Of a stretch of DNA of 64,000 nucleotides, positions 1-7,372 are shown piece by piece. Below the pieces are notes generated by a model. That model ran no database searches and was not told the origin of the DNA. It saw only the letters and a list, made by a program, of their open reading frames with translations. Origin of the DNA: Tenacibaculum sp. 190524A05c (GTDB taxonomy: Bacteria > Bacteroidota > Bacteroidia > Flavobacteriales > Flavobacteriaceae). The first letter of the stretch is position 1. Every line of letters begins with the position of its first letter. Where the stretch lies: positions 3,974,501-4,038,500 of the forward strand of contig NZ_OZ038523.1 in the NCBI RefSeq assembly GCF_964036595.1. The letters run 5' to 3'. The translations under genes were made by a program, and so were the position numbers.

Positions 1-121
1 CCTGACAAAAAATGAGTTGAGTAGATAAGAGTATTGTTATTAAGAGTAGTTTTTTCATTCTTTTAATTTGTTCTAATGCGCAGTATAAAATTGGAACATT
101 TCGATGAGAGGCTGTTATTTA

Positions 122-568
122 TTATGCAGTTTTAGTTGGTTGACTAGATTTATAATTATTGTCTTTTAGTTTCAATCGCAATCTCGTAATTCCTTTTAAT
201 ATTTCATTGCGGTTCTTTTTATTTTTAATCCATTGAGGAAGTCGACTAGCTAAACTTTTATTGATGTTTGGAATCCGTTCTCTTAAATCAGATTCGACAT
301 ATCTTTCAAGAAAATCTAAATGCTCTAGGTTTATTGCCCATAGAGTATTTCCGCAACAAGGTGTTTTTAGAAAAATTTCCATGTCCACTGTTAAAGGAGC
401 GAGTTTAGAGGAAGAATCCATAGGTTTTAATTCTTTATTGTAACCACAATGAGTACAAGTGACTTTCAAGTTTGAAAAATCAACTGGTTTAGTACATTTT
501 GGACATGTAACAATTCTATAATTATAAAAATGACTTAATAGTTCTCCTTTATCATCAAATTTTTTCAT
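122..568 (-). CDS. Zinc-ribbon protein of unknown function
   Basis: Protein of 148 residues. A four-cysteine zinc ribbon is visible near the N-terminus: CPKC at residues 22-25 and CTHC at 38-41. A CC pair follows at 71-72. The C-terminal third is rich in Lys and Arg (NKKNRNEILKGITRLRLKLK), which would suit nucleic-acid contact or simply a basic tail. Its start codon overlaps the end of the next minus-strand gene (555-896) by 14 bases, so the two are probably translated from one message and may work together. No catalytic motif is seen and I do not recognise the family. The function is unknown; the zinc site is inferred from cysteine spacing only. Confidence 0.7.
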   Translation of the reverse strand: MKKFDDKGELLSHFYNYRIVTCPKCTKPVDFSNLKVTCTHCGYNKELKPMDSSSKLAPLTVDMEIFLKTPCCGNTLWAINLEHLDFLERYVESDLRERIPNINKSLASRLPQWIKNKKNRNEILKGITRLRLKLKDNNYKSSQPTKTA

Positions 569-896
569 AGCTATCCAATAATTGACTTAACCAATATAAA
601 TCTAGAATGTCTGGTTCAATTTGATGTCTTTTACCATAATTGTCAATAAATGTTACCTGAGATGTACCTACAATAATATCTTCACCAATATGGAGACTGA
701 AATCAGGATCCGCAATTAACTCTTTAGCATAAAACCAACTATCTCCATCAGTTGTTAAGGATAAACCTATAGGGTTTTCATCTCTTGGATACGTAACATC
801 AAGTAATTCTGGGAATTTTGCTCCTTTTTTTACGAGGTTTTCAAATTCTATCCAAAGTTCCTCTCTTAAGGATATGTATTTATTAAAATATTTCAT
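555..896 (-). CDS. Small orphan protein, possibly immunity-like
   Basis: Protein of 113 residues, acidic, with no signal peptide or membrane segment. The middle (LTTDGDSWFYAKELIADPDFSLHIGEDIIVGTS is the visible core, residues about 47-80 in part) looks like a small alpha/beta fold. The C-terminus is helical. I do not recognise the family. It overlaps the zinc-ribbon gene downstream by 14 bases, so the two form a pair. Small single-copy proteins of this type in Bacteroidota are often immunity-like or cassette-borne, but nothing here proves that. Confidence 0.65.
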   Translation of the reverse strand: MKYFNKYISLREELWIEFENLVKKGAKFPELLDVTYPRDENPIGLSLTTDGDSWFYAKELIADPDFSLHIGEDIIVGTSQVTFIDNYGKRHQIEPDILDLYWLSQLLDSYEKI

Positions 897-1004
897 TTTT
901 CAATTGTAGCTAACTATTTGTGTATGATTTTTTGTGGGCAAAGTACACGAATCATTTCCATTGTTACGTAAAGATAATTATTGCGGTATTGTGTGTTCGT
1001 TTTG

Positions 1005-1544
1005 TTATTCTTTCTTTAATTCTATCATATTATATACTTTTCCTTTACTTGCAATTGGTGTGTTACAAACATACTTTTCAGCCTCTTCTATTTTTAGCAT
1101 TTTCCTTTCAAATTTCATTCCGTCTTTTCCTTTGATTTCTACTCTCAAGACAATGTCATTGACTTGTTTTGAAATTCTAAAATCATATATGTGCTGATGC
1201 TTTCTATTAAACTTGAATTGACGAAATGAATAATAAAATTCGTTATCATAAGTTATAAGGAAATCATTTTCACCATATTCATTTATAATTTCATTCAACT
1301 GTTTTCCATCGTAGATTGTTGTATACCTTTCTCTATCAGAGAATAAAACCATATCATTTGTTCTGCTAATGGTATTAACACTAATTCCGAATTCAATCTT
1401 TACTTTTTCTGATGTCAACGGACTTTCAGTTTCAACATTTACCTCGTTGGTATTCCATAGCATCAAAAAGTCATTATTTATTTTTAGAAATGATAAAATT
1501 CCAATGGCTATAAATCCAATTATGATTAATGACTTTTTATTCAA
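1005..1544 (-). CDS. Membrane-anchored or exported orphan protein
   Basis: Protein of 179 residues. The N-terminus (MNKKSLIIIGFIAIGILSFL) is a short basic stretch followed by a hydrophobic helix. It is either an uncleaved anchor or a signal peptide, and no lipobox Cys follows. The rest is a soluble periplasmic-type domain rich in beta strands (residues about 45-175) with one Cys near the C-terminus. It is an orphan in the minus-strand array of small genes at 0.1-3.1 kb. No family recognised. The start is the ATG in front of the hydrophobic helix. Confidence 0.65.
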   Translation of the reverse strand: MNKKSLIIIGFIAIGILSFLKINNDFLMLWNTNEVNVETESPLTSEKVKIEFGISVNTISRTNDMVLFSDRERYTTIYDGKQLNEIINEYGENDFLITYDNEFYYSFRQFKFNRKHQHIYDFRISKQVNDIVLRVEIKGKDGMKFERKMLKIEEAEKYVCNTPIASKGKVYNMIELKKE

Positions 1545-1563
1545 AATAATGAGTTTTTCTTAA

Positions 1564-1640
1564 TGATTAACAACGTTTATTGTATTAAGTTTAGCTTGCC
1601 GTTAGGTGTCGATGATTTGTTATACATTGTTGCCTGTAGT
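1564..1640 (-). repeat. Palindromic intergenic element A (cassette-like)
   Basis: Between two minus-strand orphan genes. AACAACG at 1569-1575 is the imperfect inverse of CATTGTT at 1625-1631. The interior carries a GTTAGGTG stretch (about 1601-1608). The second element at 2390-2433 has a comparable layout (a CAACG end, an internal TTAGGTGTT and a TTG end). The arrangement of an orphan gene followed by a palindromic spacer recalls integron cassettes or Bacteroidota 3'-end repeats. This is inference from two copies only. Confidence 0.4.
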
Positions 1641-1651
1641 TTATTATTCGT

Positions 1652-2359
1652 TTAATAAAAATCATAATATAAACTCCATTCATTAGTCTGTTCGTTTTTA
1701 GCAAACATTAGACTTCCATTGTCGATTACATTAAGGTTTATTTTTTCGTCAGATGTAATTTGAAATACAAACTCAAATCCATCACCAAATCCATCGTAAA
1801 TTCCAATTCCAGATTGGCAATAGGAAGGAAATCCACCTATTTTATGCTCATACTGATGAAAGTCAGCTATATCATAATAATCTTCAATTTCTCCATTATT
1901 TTCCAGTTCGAGTATTTCATCTTCTAATTCTTCTGATAAACCACCACCATCCCAAATTGGACAATCTTGTCTTTTTTCTGCTTTTAGAGGAAACGGCTTT
2001 ATATAAGACTTAGAGTTTGATAAATCTTTAATTTTAATTTCGTCTAAACTTTTGTATTCTCTTATTACCCAATTTTCTCCCATTTTTTCCAAACATTCTG
2101 GATATTCATTTGAGATAAAAACAGTCAATATTTTTGTACTTGATATTTTCGGATGAATGAATGGTAAATTCGGGATATAAATTTGAGCTAAAGGAAGCAT
2201 CAATTCTCCCTTCTTGTCAATTGGAATAGTTTCCTCAGCTTTGTAAGCTGAAACTTTTCCAATCCAACTTTCTTGAATAGTATTTTTAGGTCTAAATCCA
2301 CCAACAGTAAAAACAGTAGTGTCTTTTGAAATTTTATCTTTTACTTTTTTAATTGTCAA
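1652..2359 (-). CDS. DUF1963 (YwqG-like) family protein
   Basis: Protein of 235 residues. The C-terminal half has the typical DUF1963 pattern: a KIGGFPSYCQSG motif (residues about 172-183), then FVFQITSDEKINL and a terminal strand around NGSLMFAKNE. The N-terminal half contains the expected LAQIYIPNLPF strand. The family is common in bacteria as a stand-alone cytoplasmic protein; its biochemical role is not established. Its length is normal for the family. It is flanked on both sides by palindromic spacers, which fits a mobile or cassette-like small-gene array. Confidence 0.75.
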   Translation of the reverse strand: MTIKKVKDKISKDTTVFTVGGFRPKNTIQESWIGKVSAYKAEETIPIDKKGELMLPLAQIYIPNLPFIHPKISSTKILTVFISNEYPECLEKMGENWVIREYKSLDEIKIKDLSNSKSYIKPFPLKAEKRQDCPIWDGGGLSEELEDEILELENNGEIEDYYDIADFHQYEHKIGGFPSYCQSGIGIYDGFGDGFEFVFQITSDEKINLNVIDNGSLMFAKNEQTNEWSLYYDFY

Positions 2360-2389
2360 TTTCGTTCTATTTTTAAATTAATGGCAACG

Positions 2390-2433
2390 TTTTGGCTAAG
2401 CTGCGTTTTAATGCAGTTTAGGTGTTATTGTAA
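2390..2433 (-). repeat. Palindromic intergenic element B (cassette-like)
   Basis: An inner stem is formed by CTAAGCTGC (about 2396-2404) and GCAGTTTAG (2413-2421), a 9-bp stem with one mismatch. It is enclosed by CAACGTTTT on the left and TGTTATTG on the right. It lies between two minus-strand orphan genes. It is too poor in following T residues to be a standard terminator. The similarity in layout to element A suggests one family of intergenic repeats. Confidence 0.4.
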
Positions 2434-2440
2434 GTAGTTT

Positions 2441-3064
2441 TTATTCAAGCCATTCAATTTTCAGACTAGTTCTATTTTTAATTTCTTTTAAACTTTTCTC
2501 TGTCTCAAAACCTATAACTGCATTTTGTCCTCCAGTATCAAAATATGTATATCTTCCTTTAGATTTCACTTTTTCTGTTAGCTCAACTACTTTTGAAAAT
2601 AAATCAGTATCAACCCAATCATCATCAACTTCCAAATTCCATTTATAATCTTTTCCACTAAATGTAAATGAAACCCAAGCCTTTCCTTCTTCGATGTTAA
2701 CATAGTCTTTTACGTTTTCAAATTTTAATTTTCCTCTTGTAATTCGTTCAAGATTTTCAAAAATTTCAATATAAGAACCGTGGTCTTCAATCGCTTCAGT
2801 GTCAAAGTCCCAGCATTTATTTGTTAGAGGTGTCCAAGGCTCTCTCTCGATTGTCTGTCCAAGTGTTATATACATTAGAGTAAAAGGTTCATCGAGGAAT
2901 TCTTGTTTTTCCCAACGCTCAATATCAGATTTATTAGTTCCATTATTCAATTCGAAGCCTAATTCTTTAAATACCTCTAATTGCTGTTCAAAAGTAGGAT
3001 TCTTTGGAATCGAATTATTAAATCCAAATAGCGATAAAATTCCCATAAATATCAACTTTTTCAT
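2441..3064 (-). CDS. Exported orphan protein
   Basis: Protein of 207 residues. The first 16 residues (MKKLIFMGILSLFGFN) look like a weak signal peptide. The mature part is acidic and Trp-rich (KCWDFDTEAIEDHGSY, KDYKWNLEVDDDWVD), with a mixed alpha/beta pattern. I do not recognise the family; a link to the SMI1/KNR4 (SUKH) type of immunity protein was considered but no motif proves it. It is the last gene of the minus-strand array of small unrelated genes. Confidence 0.6.
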   Translation of the reverse strand: MKKLIFMGILSLFGFNNSIPKNPTFEQQLEVFKELGFELNNGTNKSDIERWEKQEFLDEPFTLMYITLGQTIEREPWTPLTNKCWDFDTEAIEDHGSYIEIFENLERITRGKLKFENVKDYVNIEEGKAWVSFTFSGKDYKWNLEVDDDWVDTDLFSKVVELTEKVKSKGRYTYFDTGGQNAVIGFETEKSLKEIKNRTSLKIEWLE

Positions 3065-3241
3065 TTTATGCGTTAAATTACTTACAACTAGTTATATCAA
3101 AACAAATATACCTGTTTCTCAGTTTAATATTCCGGATAACAGGAACTTTAGTTCTAATTCATGTTCTGTGATGTAGTACCATAAGATGAACAACAAACAA
3201 AGAAAAAATCATAAGCTTTTTTAAGATTGATCATAAAAAAT

Positions 3242-3269
3242 AAAACCCGCTAGTTTACTAGCGGGTTTT
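3242..3269. terminator. Bidirectional intrinsic terminator
   Basis: A perfect inverted repeat, AAAACCCGCTAG, a TTTA loop, then CTAGCGGGTTTT. The A-run on the left and T-run on the right let it work in both directions. It lies just past the end of the yebC gene (minus strand). Confidence 0.85.
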
Positions 3270-3294
3270 ATTAAAAATAGTATGTTTTCTATGT

Positions 3295-4017
3295 TTACAT
3301 CTCCATCGAGTGATAAACTTGATTTACATCGTCATCTTCTTCTAAACGCTCTAAAAGTTTCTCTACGTCAGCTTGTTGTTCTTCTCCAAGCTTAGTTGTT
3401 GTTGTAGGTATTCTTTCAAATTCAGACGAAATAATTTCAATATTGTTCTCTTCTAAGTATCCTTGAATTGCACCGAATTGTCCAAATGGAGCATACAACA
3501 TGACGCTGTTATCTTCGTCATCTGTAAAAACCTCTTCAACTTCGAAATCGATCATTTCCATTTCGAATTCTTCCAAGTCCATTCCTAAAGATTCTTCTTT
3601 CACTTTAAAGTTTACTACATGATCAAACATAAATACAACCGATCCAGAAGTTCCTAAGTTTCCGTTACATTTATTAAATGCCGCTCTTACGTTAGCAACT
3701 GTTCTGTTGTTATTGTTTGTTGCAGTTTCTACTACAATGGCAATTCCATGAGGAGCATATCCTTCAAATAAAACTTCCTTATAGTTTGCAGTATCTTTGT
3801 CTGATGCTTTTTTAATTGCACGAGCTACGTTATCCTTAGGCATGTTTGCAGCCTTTGCATTTTGGATAACTACACGTAGACGAGAATTGGTTTCAGGATT
3901 CGGTCCACCTTCTTTTACCGCCATAACTATGTCTTTACCAATTCTGGTAAAAGTTTTAGCCATTGCAGACCAACGTTTCATTTTTCTTGCTTTCCTAAAT
4001 TCAAATGCTCTTCCCAT
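3295..4017 (-). CDS. yebC: YebC/PmpR family protein (TACO1-like)
   Basis: Protein of 240 residues, the usual length. The N-terminus (MGRAFEFRKARKMKRWSAMAK, then FTRIGKDIVMAVKEGGPNPE) is the hallmark of the YebC/TACO1 family. It is followed by NSRLRVVIQNAKAANMPKDN and the acidic C-terminal domains. Family members were first described as DNA-binding regulators (PmpR). More recent work links YebC proteins to translation of difficult (proline-rich) stretches on the ribosome. The protein is cytoplasmic. The gene lies 41 bases downstream of the carboxylase gene on the same strand and ends at the terminator at 3242-3269. Confidence 0.93.
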   Translation of the reverse strand: MGRAFEFRKARKMKRWSAMAKTFTRIGKDIVMAVKEGGPNPETNSRLRVVIQNAKAANMPKDNVARAIKKASDKDTANYKEVLFEGYAPHGIAIVVETATNNNNRTVANVRAAFNKCNGNLGTSGSVVFMFDHVVNFKVKEESLGMDLEEFEMEMIDFEVEEVFTDDEDNSVMLYAPFGQFGAIQGYLEENNIEIISSEFERIPTTTTKLGEEQQADVEKLLERLEEDDDVNQVYHSMEM

Positions 4018-4058
4018 TTCCTGATTTTATATGTTGTAAAAAATTCCTGTAAAAATAA

Positions 4059-5702
4059 TTAAACTTGAATAACTCCCAAATTAAATGGCTTTTCAATTGG
4101 AGCATGGTTTGCTGCTTCAATTCCCATTGAAATCCATTTTCTTGTATCTAACGGATTAATAACTGCATCTGTCCAAATTCGAGCAGCAGCATAATACGGA
4201 GAAATTTGTTCGTCGTATCTAGATTTAATTTTATTAAATAATTCTTCTTCCTTCTCTTTGGTAATCTCTTCACCTTTCTTCTTTAAGGCAGCAGTTTCTA
4301 TTTGTAATAAAACTTTTGCAGCAGAAGCGCCACTCATAACGGCTAATTCGGCACTTGGCCAAGCAGCGATTAATCTTGGATCATACGCTTTTCCACACAT
4401 TGCATAGTTTCCTGCTCCATAAGAATTTCCAACTACAATAGTAAACTTAGGAACTACTGAATTACTAACAGCATTTACCATTTTAGCTCCGTCTTTAATA
4501 ATTCCACCATGTTCAGATTTACTTCCTACCATAAATCCAGTAACATCTTGTAAGAATACTAAAGGAATTTTCTTCTGATTACAGTTTGCAATAAAACGAG
4601 TGGCTTTATCGGCAGAATCTGAATAAATTACTCCACCAAATTGCATTTCACTAGGCTTAGTTTTAGCGCCTTTTGATTTTACAATTTTTCTTTGGTTTGC
4701 TACAATTCCAACTGCCCATCCATCAATTCTTGCATAACCAGTAATAATAGTTTGACCATAACCAGCTTTATATTCGTCAAATTCAGAATTATCCACTAAG
4801 CGATCGATGATTTCCATCATGTCGTATTGTTCGTGACGCGCTTTTGGTAAAATTCCAAAGATTTCATTCTCATCTTTTGCAGGAGCTTTGCTTTCTGATC
4901 TGTTGTATCCAGCTTTTTCAAAGTCTCCAATCTTATCCATTACATTTTTAATACGATCTAAAGCGTCTTTGTCATCTTTAGCTTTGTAATCAGTAACTCC
5001 AGAAATTTCACAGTGTGTTGTTGCTCCACCTAAAGTTTCATTGTCAATAGCTTCACCAATAGCGGCTTTTACTAAATAACTTCCTGCTAAAAATATACTT
5101 CCAGTTTTATCTACAATTAAAGCTTCATCACTCATAATTGGTAAATACGCTCCACCAGCAACGCAACTTCCCATAACAGCGGCAATTTGTGTAATTCCCA
5201 TACTGCTCATTACGGCATTATTTCTGAAAATTCGTCCGAAATGTTCCTTGTCTGGGAATATTTCATCTTGCATCGGAAGGTAAACTCCAGCAGAATCCAC
5301 TAAATAAATAATTGGTAATCTGTTTTCAATGGCAATTTCTTGAGCTCTTAAATTCTTTTTTCCTGTGATAGGAAACCAAGCTCCAGCTTTTACAGTGGCA
5401 TCATTTGCTACTACAATACATTGCTTACCTTTTACATATCCTATTTTAATGACTACACCACCGGAAGGACATCCACCATGCTCTTTATACATTCCTTCTC
5501 CAGCAAAAGCACCAATTTCAATTGATTCAGAATCGTTATCAAGTAAATAATCAATTCGTTCTCTTGCTGTTAATTTACCTTTTTCGTGATGTTTTTGAAT
5601 TCTTTTTTCTCCTCCTCCTAATTTAATTTTGGCTAAGCGCTGTTTTAAATCCGAAGCTAATAATTTATTGTGGTCTTCGTTTTTATTGAAGTTAATGTCC
5701 AT
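4059..5702 (-). CDS. Acyl-CoA carboxylase beta subunit (methylcrotonyl-CoA carboxylase type)
   Basis: Protein of 547 residues, the size of carboxyltransferase subunits of biotin-dependent acyl-CoA carboxylases. Seen motifs: LTARERIDYLLD near the N-terminus, KHHEKGKLTARERI, then the MccB-like stretch RIFRNNAVMSSMGITQIAAV and GSCVAGGAYLPIMSDEA, IFLAGSYLVKAAIGEA with an ELGGA-type ETLGGATTH, and the C-terminal crotonase-fold half with GGVIYSDSADKATRFI and SYGAGNYAMCGKAYDP. This points to methylcrotonyl-CoA carboxylase beta (leucine breakdown) rather than propionyl-CoA carboxylase, although substrate cannot be proven by eye. No biotin-carrier alpha subunit is nearby. It lies 58 bases downstream of a fatty-acid-type regulator and opposite the glyoxylate shunt genes, which suits feeding acetyl-CoA into the shunt. 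Confidence 0.9.
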   Translation of the reverse strand: MDINFNKNEDHNKLLASDLKQRLAKIKLGGGEKRIQKHHEKGKLTARERIDYLLDNDSESIEIGAFAGEGMYKEHGGCPSGGVVIKIGYVKGKQCIVVANDATVKAGAWFPITGKKNLRAQEIAIENRLPIIYLVDSAGVYLPMQDEIFPDKEHFGRIFRNNAVMSSMGITQIAAVMGSCVAGGAYLPIMSDEALIVDKTGSIFLAGSYLVKAAIGEAIDNETLGGATTHCEISGVTDYKAKDDKDALDRIKNVMDKIGDFEKAGYNRSESKAPAKDENEIFGILPKARHEQYDMMEIIDRLVDNSEFDEYKAGYGQTIITGYARIDGWAVGIVANQRKIVKSKGAKTKPSEMQFGGVIYSDSADKATRFIANCNQKKIPLVFLQDVTGFMVGSKSEHGGIIKDGAKMVNAVSNSVVPKFTIVVGNSYGAGNYAMCGKAYDPRLIAAWPSAELAVMSGASAAKVLLQIETAALKKKGEEITKEKEEELFNKIKSRYDEQISPYYAAARIWTDAVINPLDTRKWISMGIEAANHAPIEKPFNLGVIQV

Positions 5703-5760
5703 AGATATTTGTTTGTTTGCGAGTGCTAAAATAAGAAAATACGAGCATATGTAAAGGCTA

Positions 5761-7245
5761 TTACTCGTATGATTCTATGATGTTTTTAATAGAGTTTTCT
5801 ATCTCTTTATAACGTGCTTTCTTTTCTAAGATCCAAGGTTCTGCAACACGTTCCATACAGTCTTTTACAGAGCATGATTCACAAGTGACTCCAACAACAT
5901 TTTTCTCAAAAGTATCTTCTTTAAAAAACTTTACTTTTCGTTTTAAATGTGGTGATAATAACATTCCAATACTGATGCTTCTGTAAATGTCTTTTTTAAA
6001 CGGATCTTTATTTGCAGAAGACAGCACTAAATACTCATTCGTTGAATTTTCATACGAAGATATTTGAATTCCTGATGAAGATTTTTTCTGGTTTGAATTT
6101 TCAAAATCTTGAATGGTTTTTATTGAAACCCATCGTCGACAATAATGTTCTTGATTTCTATTGGCGTGCGGAGCTTGTTGTTGTGTTATGTGAAGCTCTT
6201 TGCTTAATCTGTATGTTGGTGAATCTTTTTTATGTGTAAATCGTAAGAAGAATAAATTCTTAATATTAAATGACGTTGGTAAAATATTGGTTAAACGCTG
6301 ATAAAAAGTTTCATCAGAGCAATTATAGCTTGTTAATATTTTATGTAATCTTAGTGGATTCCAATCTTTTTTCTCGAATAAATCCTTTAATTGCTTGACT
6401 AGTTTTTTCTTCGGAATAATTAAAGCTCCGGCAAAATAAGAAGCAATAAAGTTGTTTAATACTTGGTCGAAACTTTCAAATTTAATCCATGGGAAAGTGT
6501 ATAACCTATCCTTAATCTCTAAGAAATTATAGGCAATCTCCTTTGCAAAAATAAATGTCTTTTGTGCTTCTGATATTTCTTTACTTAAGATTAAGGTATT
6601 CTTTTTAGGAATATATATATTTCTTATGTCTGTAAGATTCTTGTGTTTAGAAAGTTCTTTGGTGTCAATTTTATAATTGAATTCCTCGATTAAAATTTCT
6701 TTTAAATCCTCAGAAGTAATTTTCTCATCAAGATTAATCTGGTAAGCCTTTGCGAATTTCTCAACGCTAGTTTCTATATCGTCAAAATAATTATTGTGCG
6801 CTTCCTGATAAGAACGTAAAGAAGCTAAAAAGAAACTTTCTCGTGTTAAATTATAATTCTGCGATATTTTAATAATAGTACTTATAAAGGCATTGACCTT
6901 AGCAGGTGCATTCGCTACAATATCAATTAGATTGTTTTCTTGGATTCCAAATAAGTCTAAAGGAATTTCTTTAAGAATTTTGGATTGTAGGATTTCACCA
7001 ATAGGAGCTAAGTTTTTATCTAGTTTTAAAGAAACCAAGTGATCGTAAGGTACTTCAAGGTTTTCTGCTAAAATTGCGATTTTATCTGTTTTAGGATATT
7101 TCTTTCCTTTTTCAATTTCATTTAAGTAAGATTTCGATAATCCTGTCAGTTTTGCCAAACCAAAAAGAGATAGGTTTTTCTCGGTTCTTATTTGCTTCAG
7201 TTTAAGCCCAAAAATCAGGCGAATATATTGTTCTTCTAATAACAT
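5761..7245 (-). CDS. RamB/ScfR-like transcriptional regulator (XRE HTH + degenerate ImmA/IrrE + short-chain fatty acid domain)
   Basis: Protein of 494 residues. Residues about 10-70 form an XRE-type HTH (LKQIRTEKNLSLFGLAKLTG, SKSYLNEIEKGKKYPKT). The middle corresponds to an ImmA/IrrE (DUF955) domain, but the zinc-protease HExxH is absent: the equivalent stretch reads AKEIAYN, so peptidase activity is unlikely. The C-terminus has the Cys cluster CESCSVKDCMERVAEPW typical of the DUF2083 short-chain fatty acid regulators. RamB of Corynebacterium and Mycobacterium, same architecture, controls aceA and aceB. Here the gene is divergent from aceB, with a palindrome in the shared promoter region. It is therefore inferred to be the local regulator of the glyoxylate shunt, sensing an acyl-CoA or carbon state. 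Confidence 0.88.
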   Translation of the reverse strand: MLLEEQYIRLIFGLKLKQIRTEKNLSLFGLAKLTGLSKSYLNEIEKGKKYPKTDKIAILAENLEVPYDHLVSLKLDKNLAPIGEILQSKILKEIPLDLFGIQENNLIDIVANAPAKVNAFISTIIKISQNYNLTRESFFLASLRSYQEAHNNYFDDIETSVEKFAKAYQINLDEKITSEDLKEILIEEFNYKIDTKELSKHKNLTDIRNIYIPKKNTLILSKEISEAQKTFIFAKEIAYNFLEIKDRLYTFPWIKFESFDQVLNNFIASYFAGALIIPKKKLVKQLKDLFEKKDWNPLRLHKILTSYNCSDETFYQRLTNILPTSFNIKNLFFLRFTHKKDSPTYRLSKELHITQQQAPHANRNQEHYCRRWVSIKTIQDFENSNQKKSSSGIQISSYENSTNEYLVLSSANKDPFKKDIYRSISIGMLLSPHLKRKVKFFKEDTFEKNVVGVTCESCSVKDCMERVAEPWILEKKARYKEIENSIKNIIESYE

Positions 7246-7266
7246 AAAACCAAATTTATGAATAAT

Positions 7267-7275
7267 AGCGAACTT
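7267..7275 (+). promoter_or_regulatory. Putative operator half-site
   Basis: AGCGAACTT repeats the left arm (AGCGAACGT) of the palindrome at 7302-7315. The two start points are 35 bp apart, about three helical turns, and both lie between the regulator gene and aceB. It could be the site used for autoregulation of the regulator gene. Confidence 0.45.
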
Positions 7276-7301
7276 ATAAAAATTAAGTTTTTTTAAAATT
7301 T

Positions 7302-7315
7302 AGCGAACGTTCGCT
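7302..7315. promoter_or_regulatory. Palindromic operator at the aceB promoter
   Basis: AGCGAACGTTCGCT is a perfect 14-bp palindrome and stands out by its GC content in AT-rich intergenic DNA. It touches the TTG of the predicted aceB promoter (7315-7317). Position and symmetry fit a binding site of the adjacent RamB/ScfR-like regulator. That pairing is inference. Confidence 0.65.
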
Positions 7316-7345
7316 TGGAGAGTTCGAAAATATTTTATAACATTG
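7315..7345 (+). promoter_or_regulatory. aceB promoter, Bacteroidota type
   Basis: TTG at 7315-7317, a 20-base spacer, then TAACATTG at 7338-7345, one mismatch from the Bacteroidota -7 consensus TAnnTTTG. The aceB start codon is 28 bases further on. Confidence 0.55.
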
Positions 7346-7372
7346 TAGTGTAATTATTTAAAAAAGAATAAA

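Noticed and set aside
2799-3176. Plus-strand frame of 125 residues opposite the orphan gene
   Set aside because: It is the reverse shadow of the minus-strand gene at 2441-3064, with low-complexity Cys/Ser/Phe content and no signal of coding.
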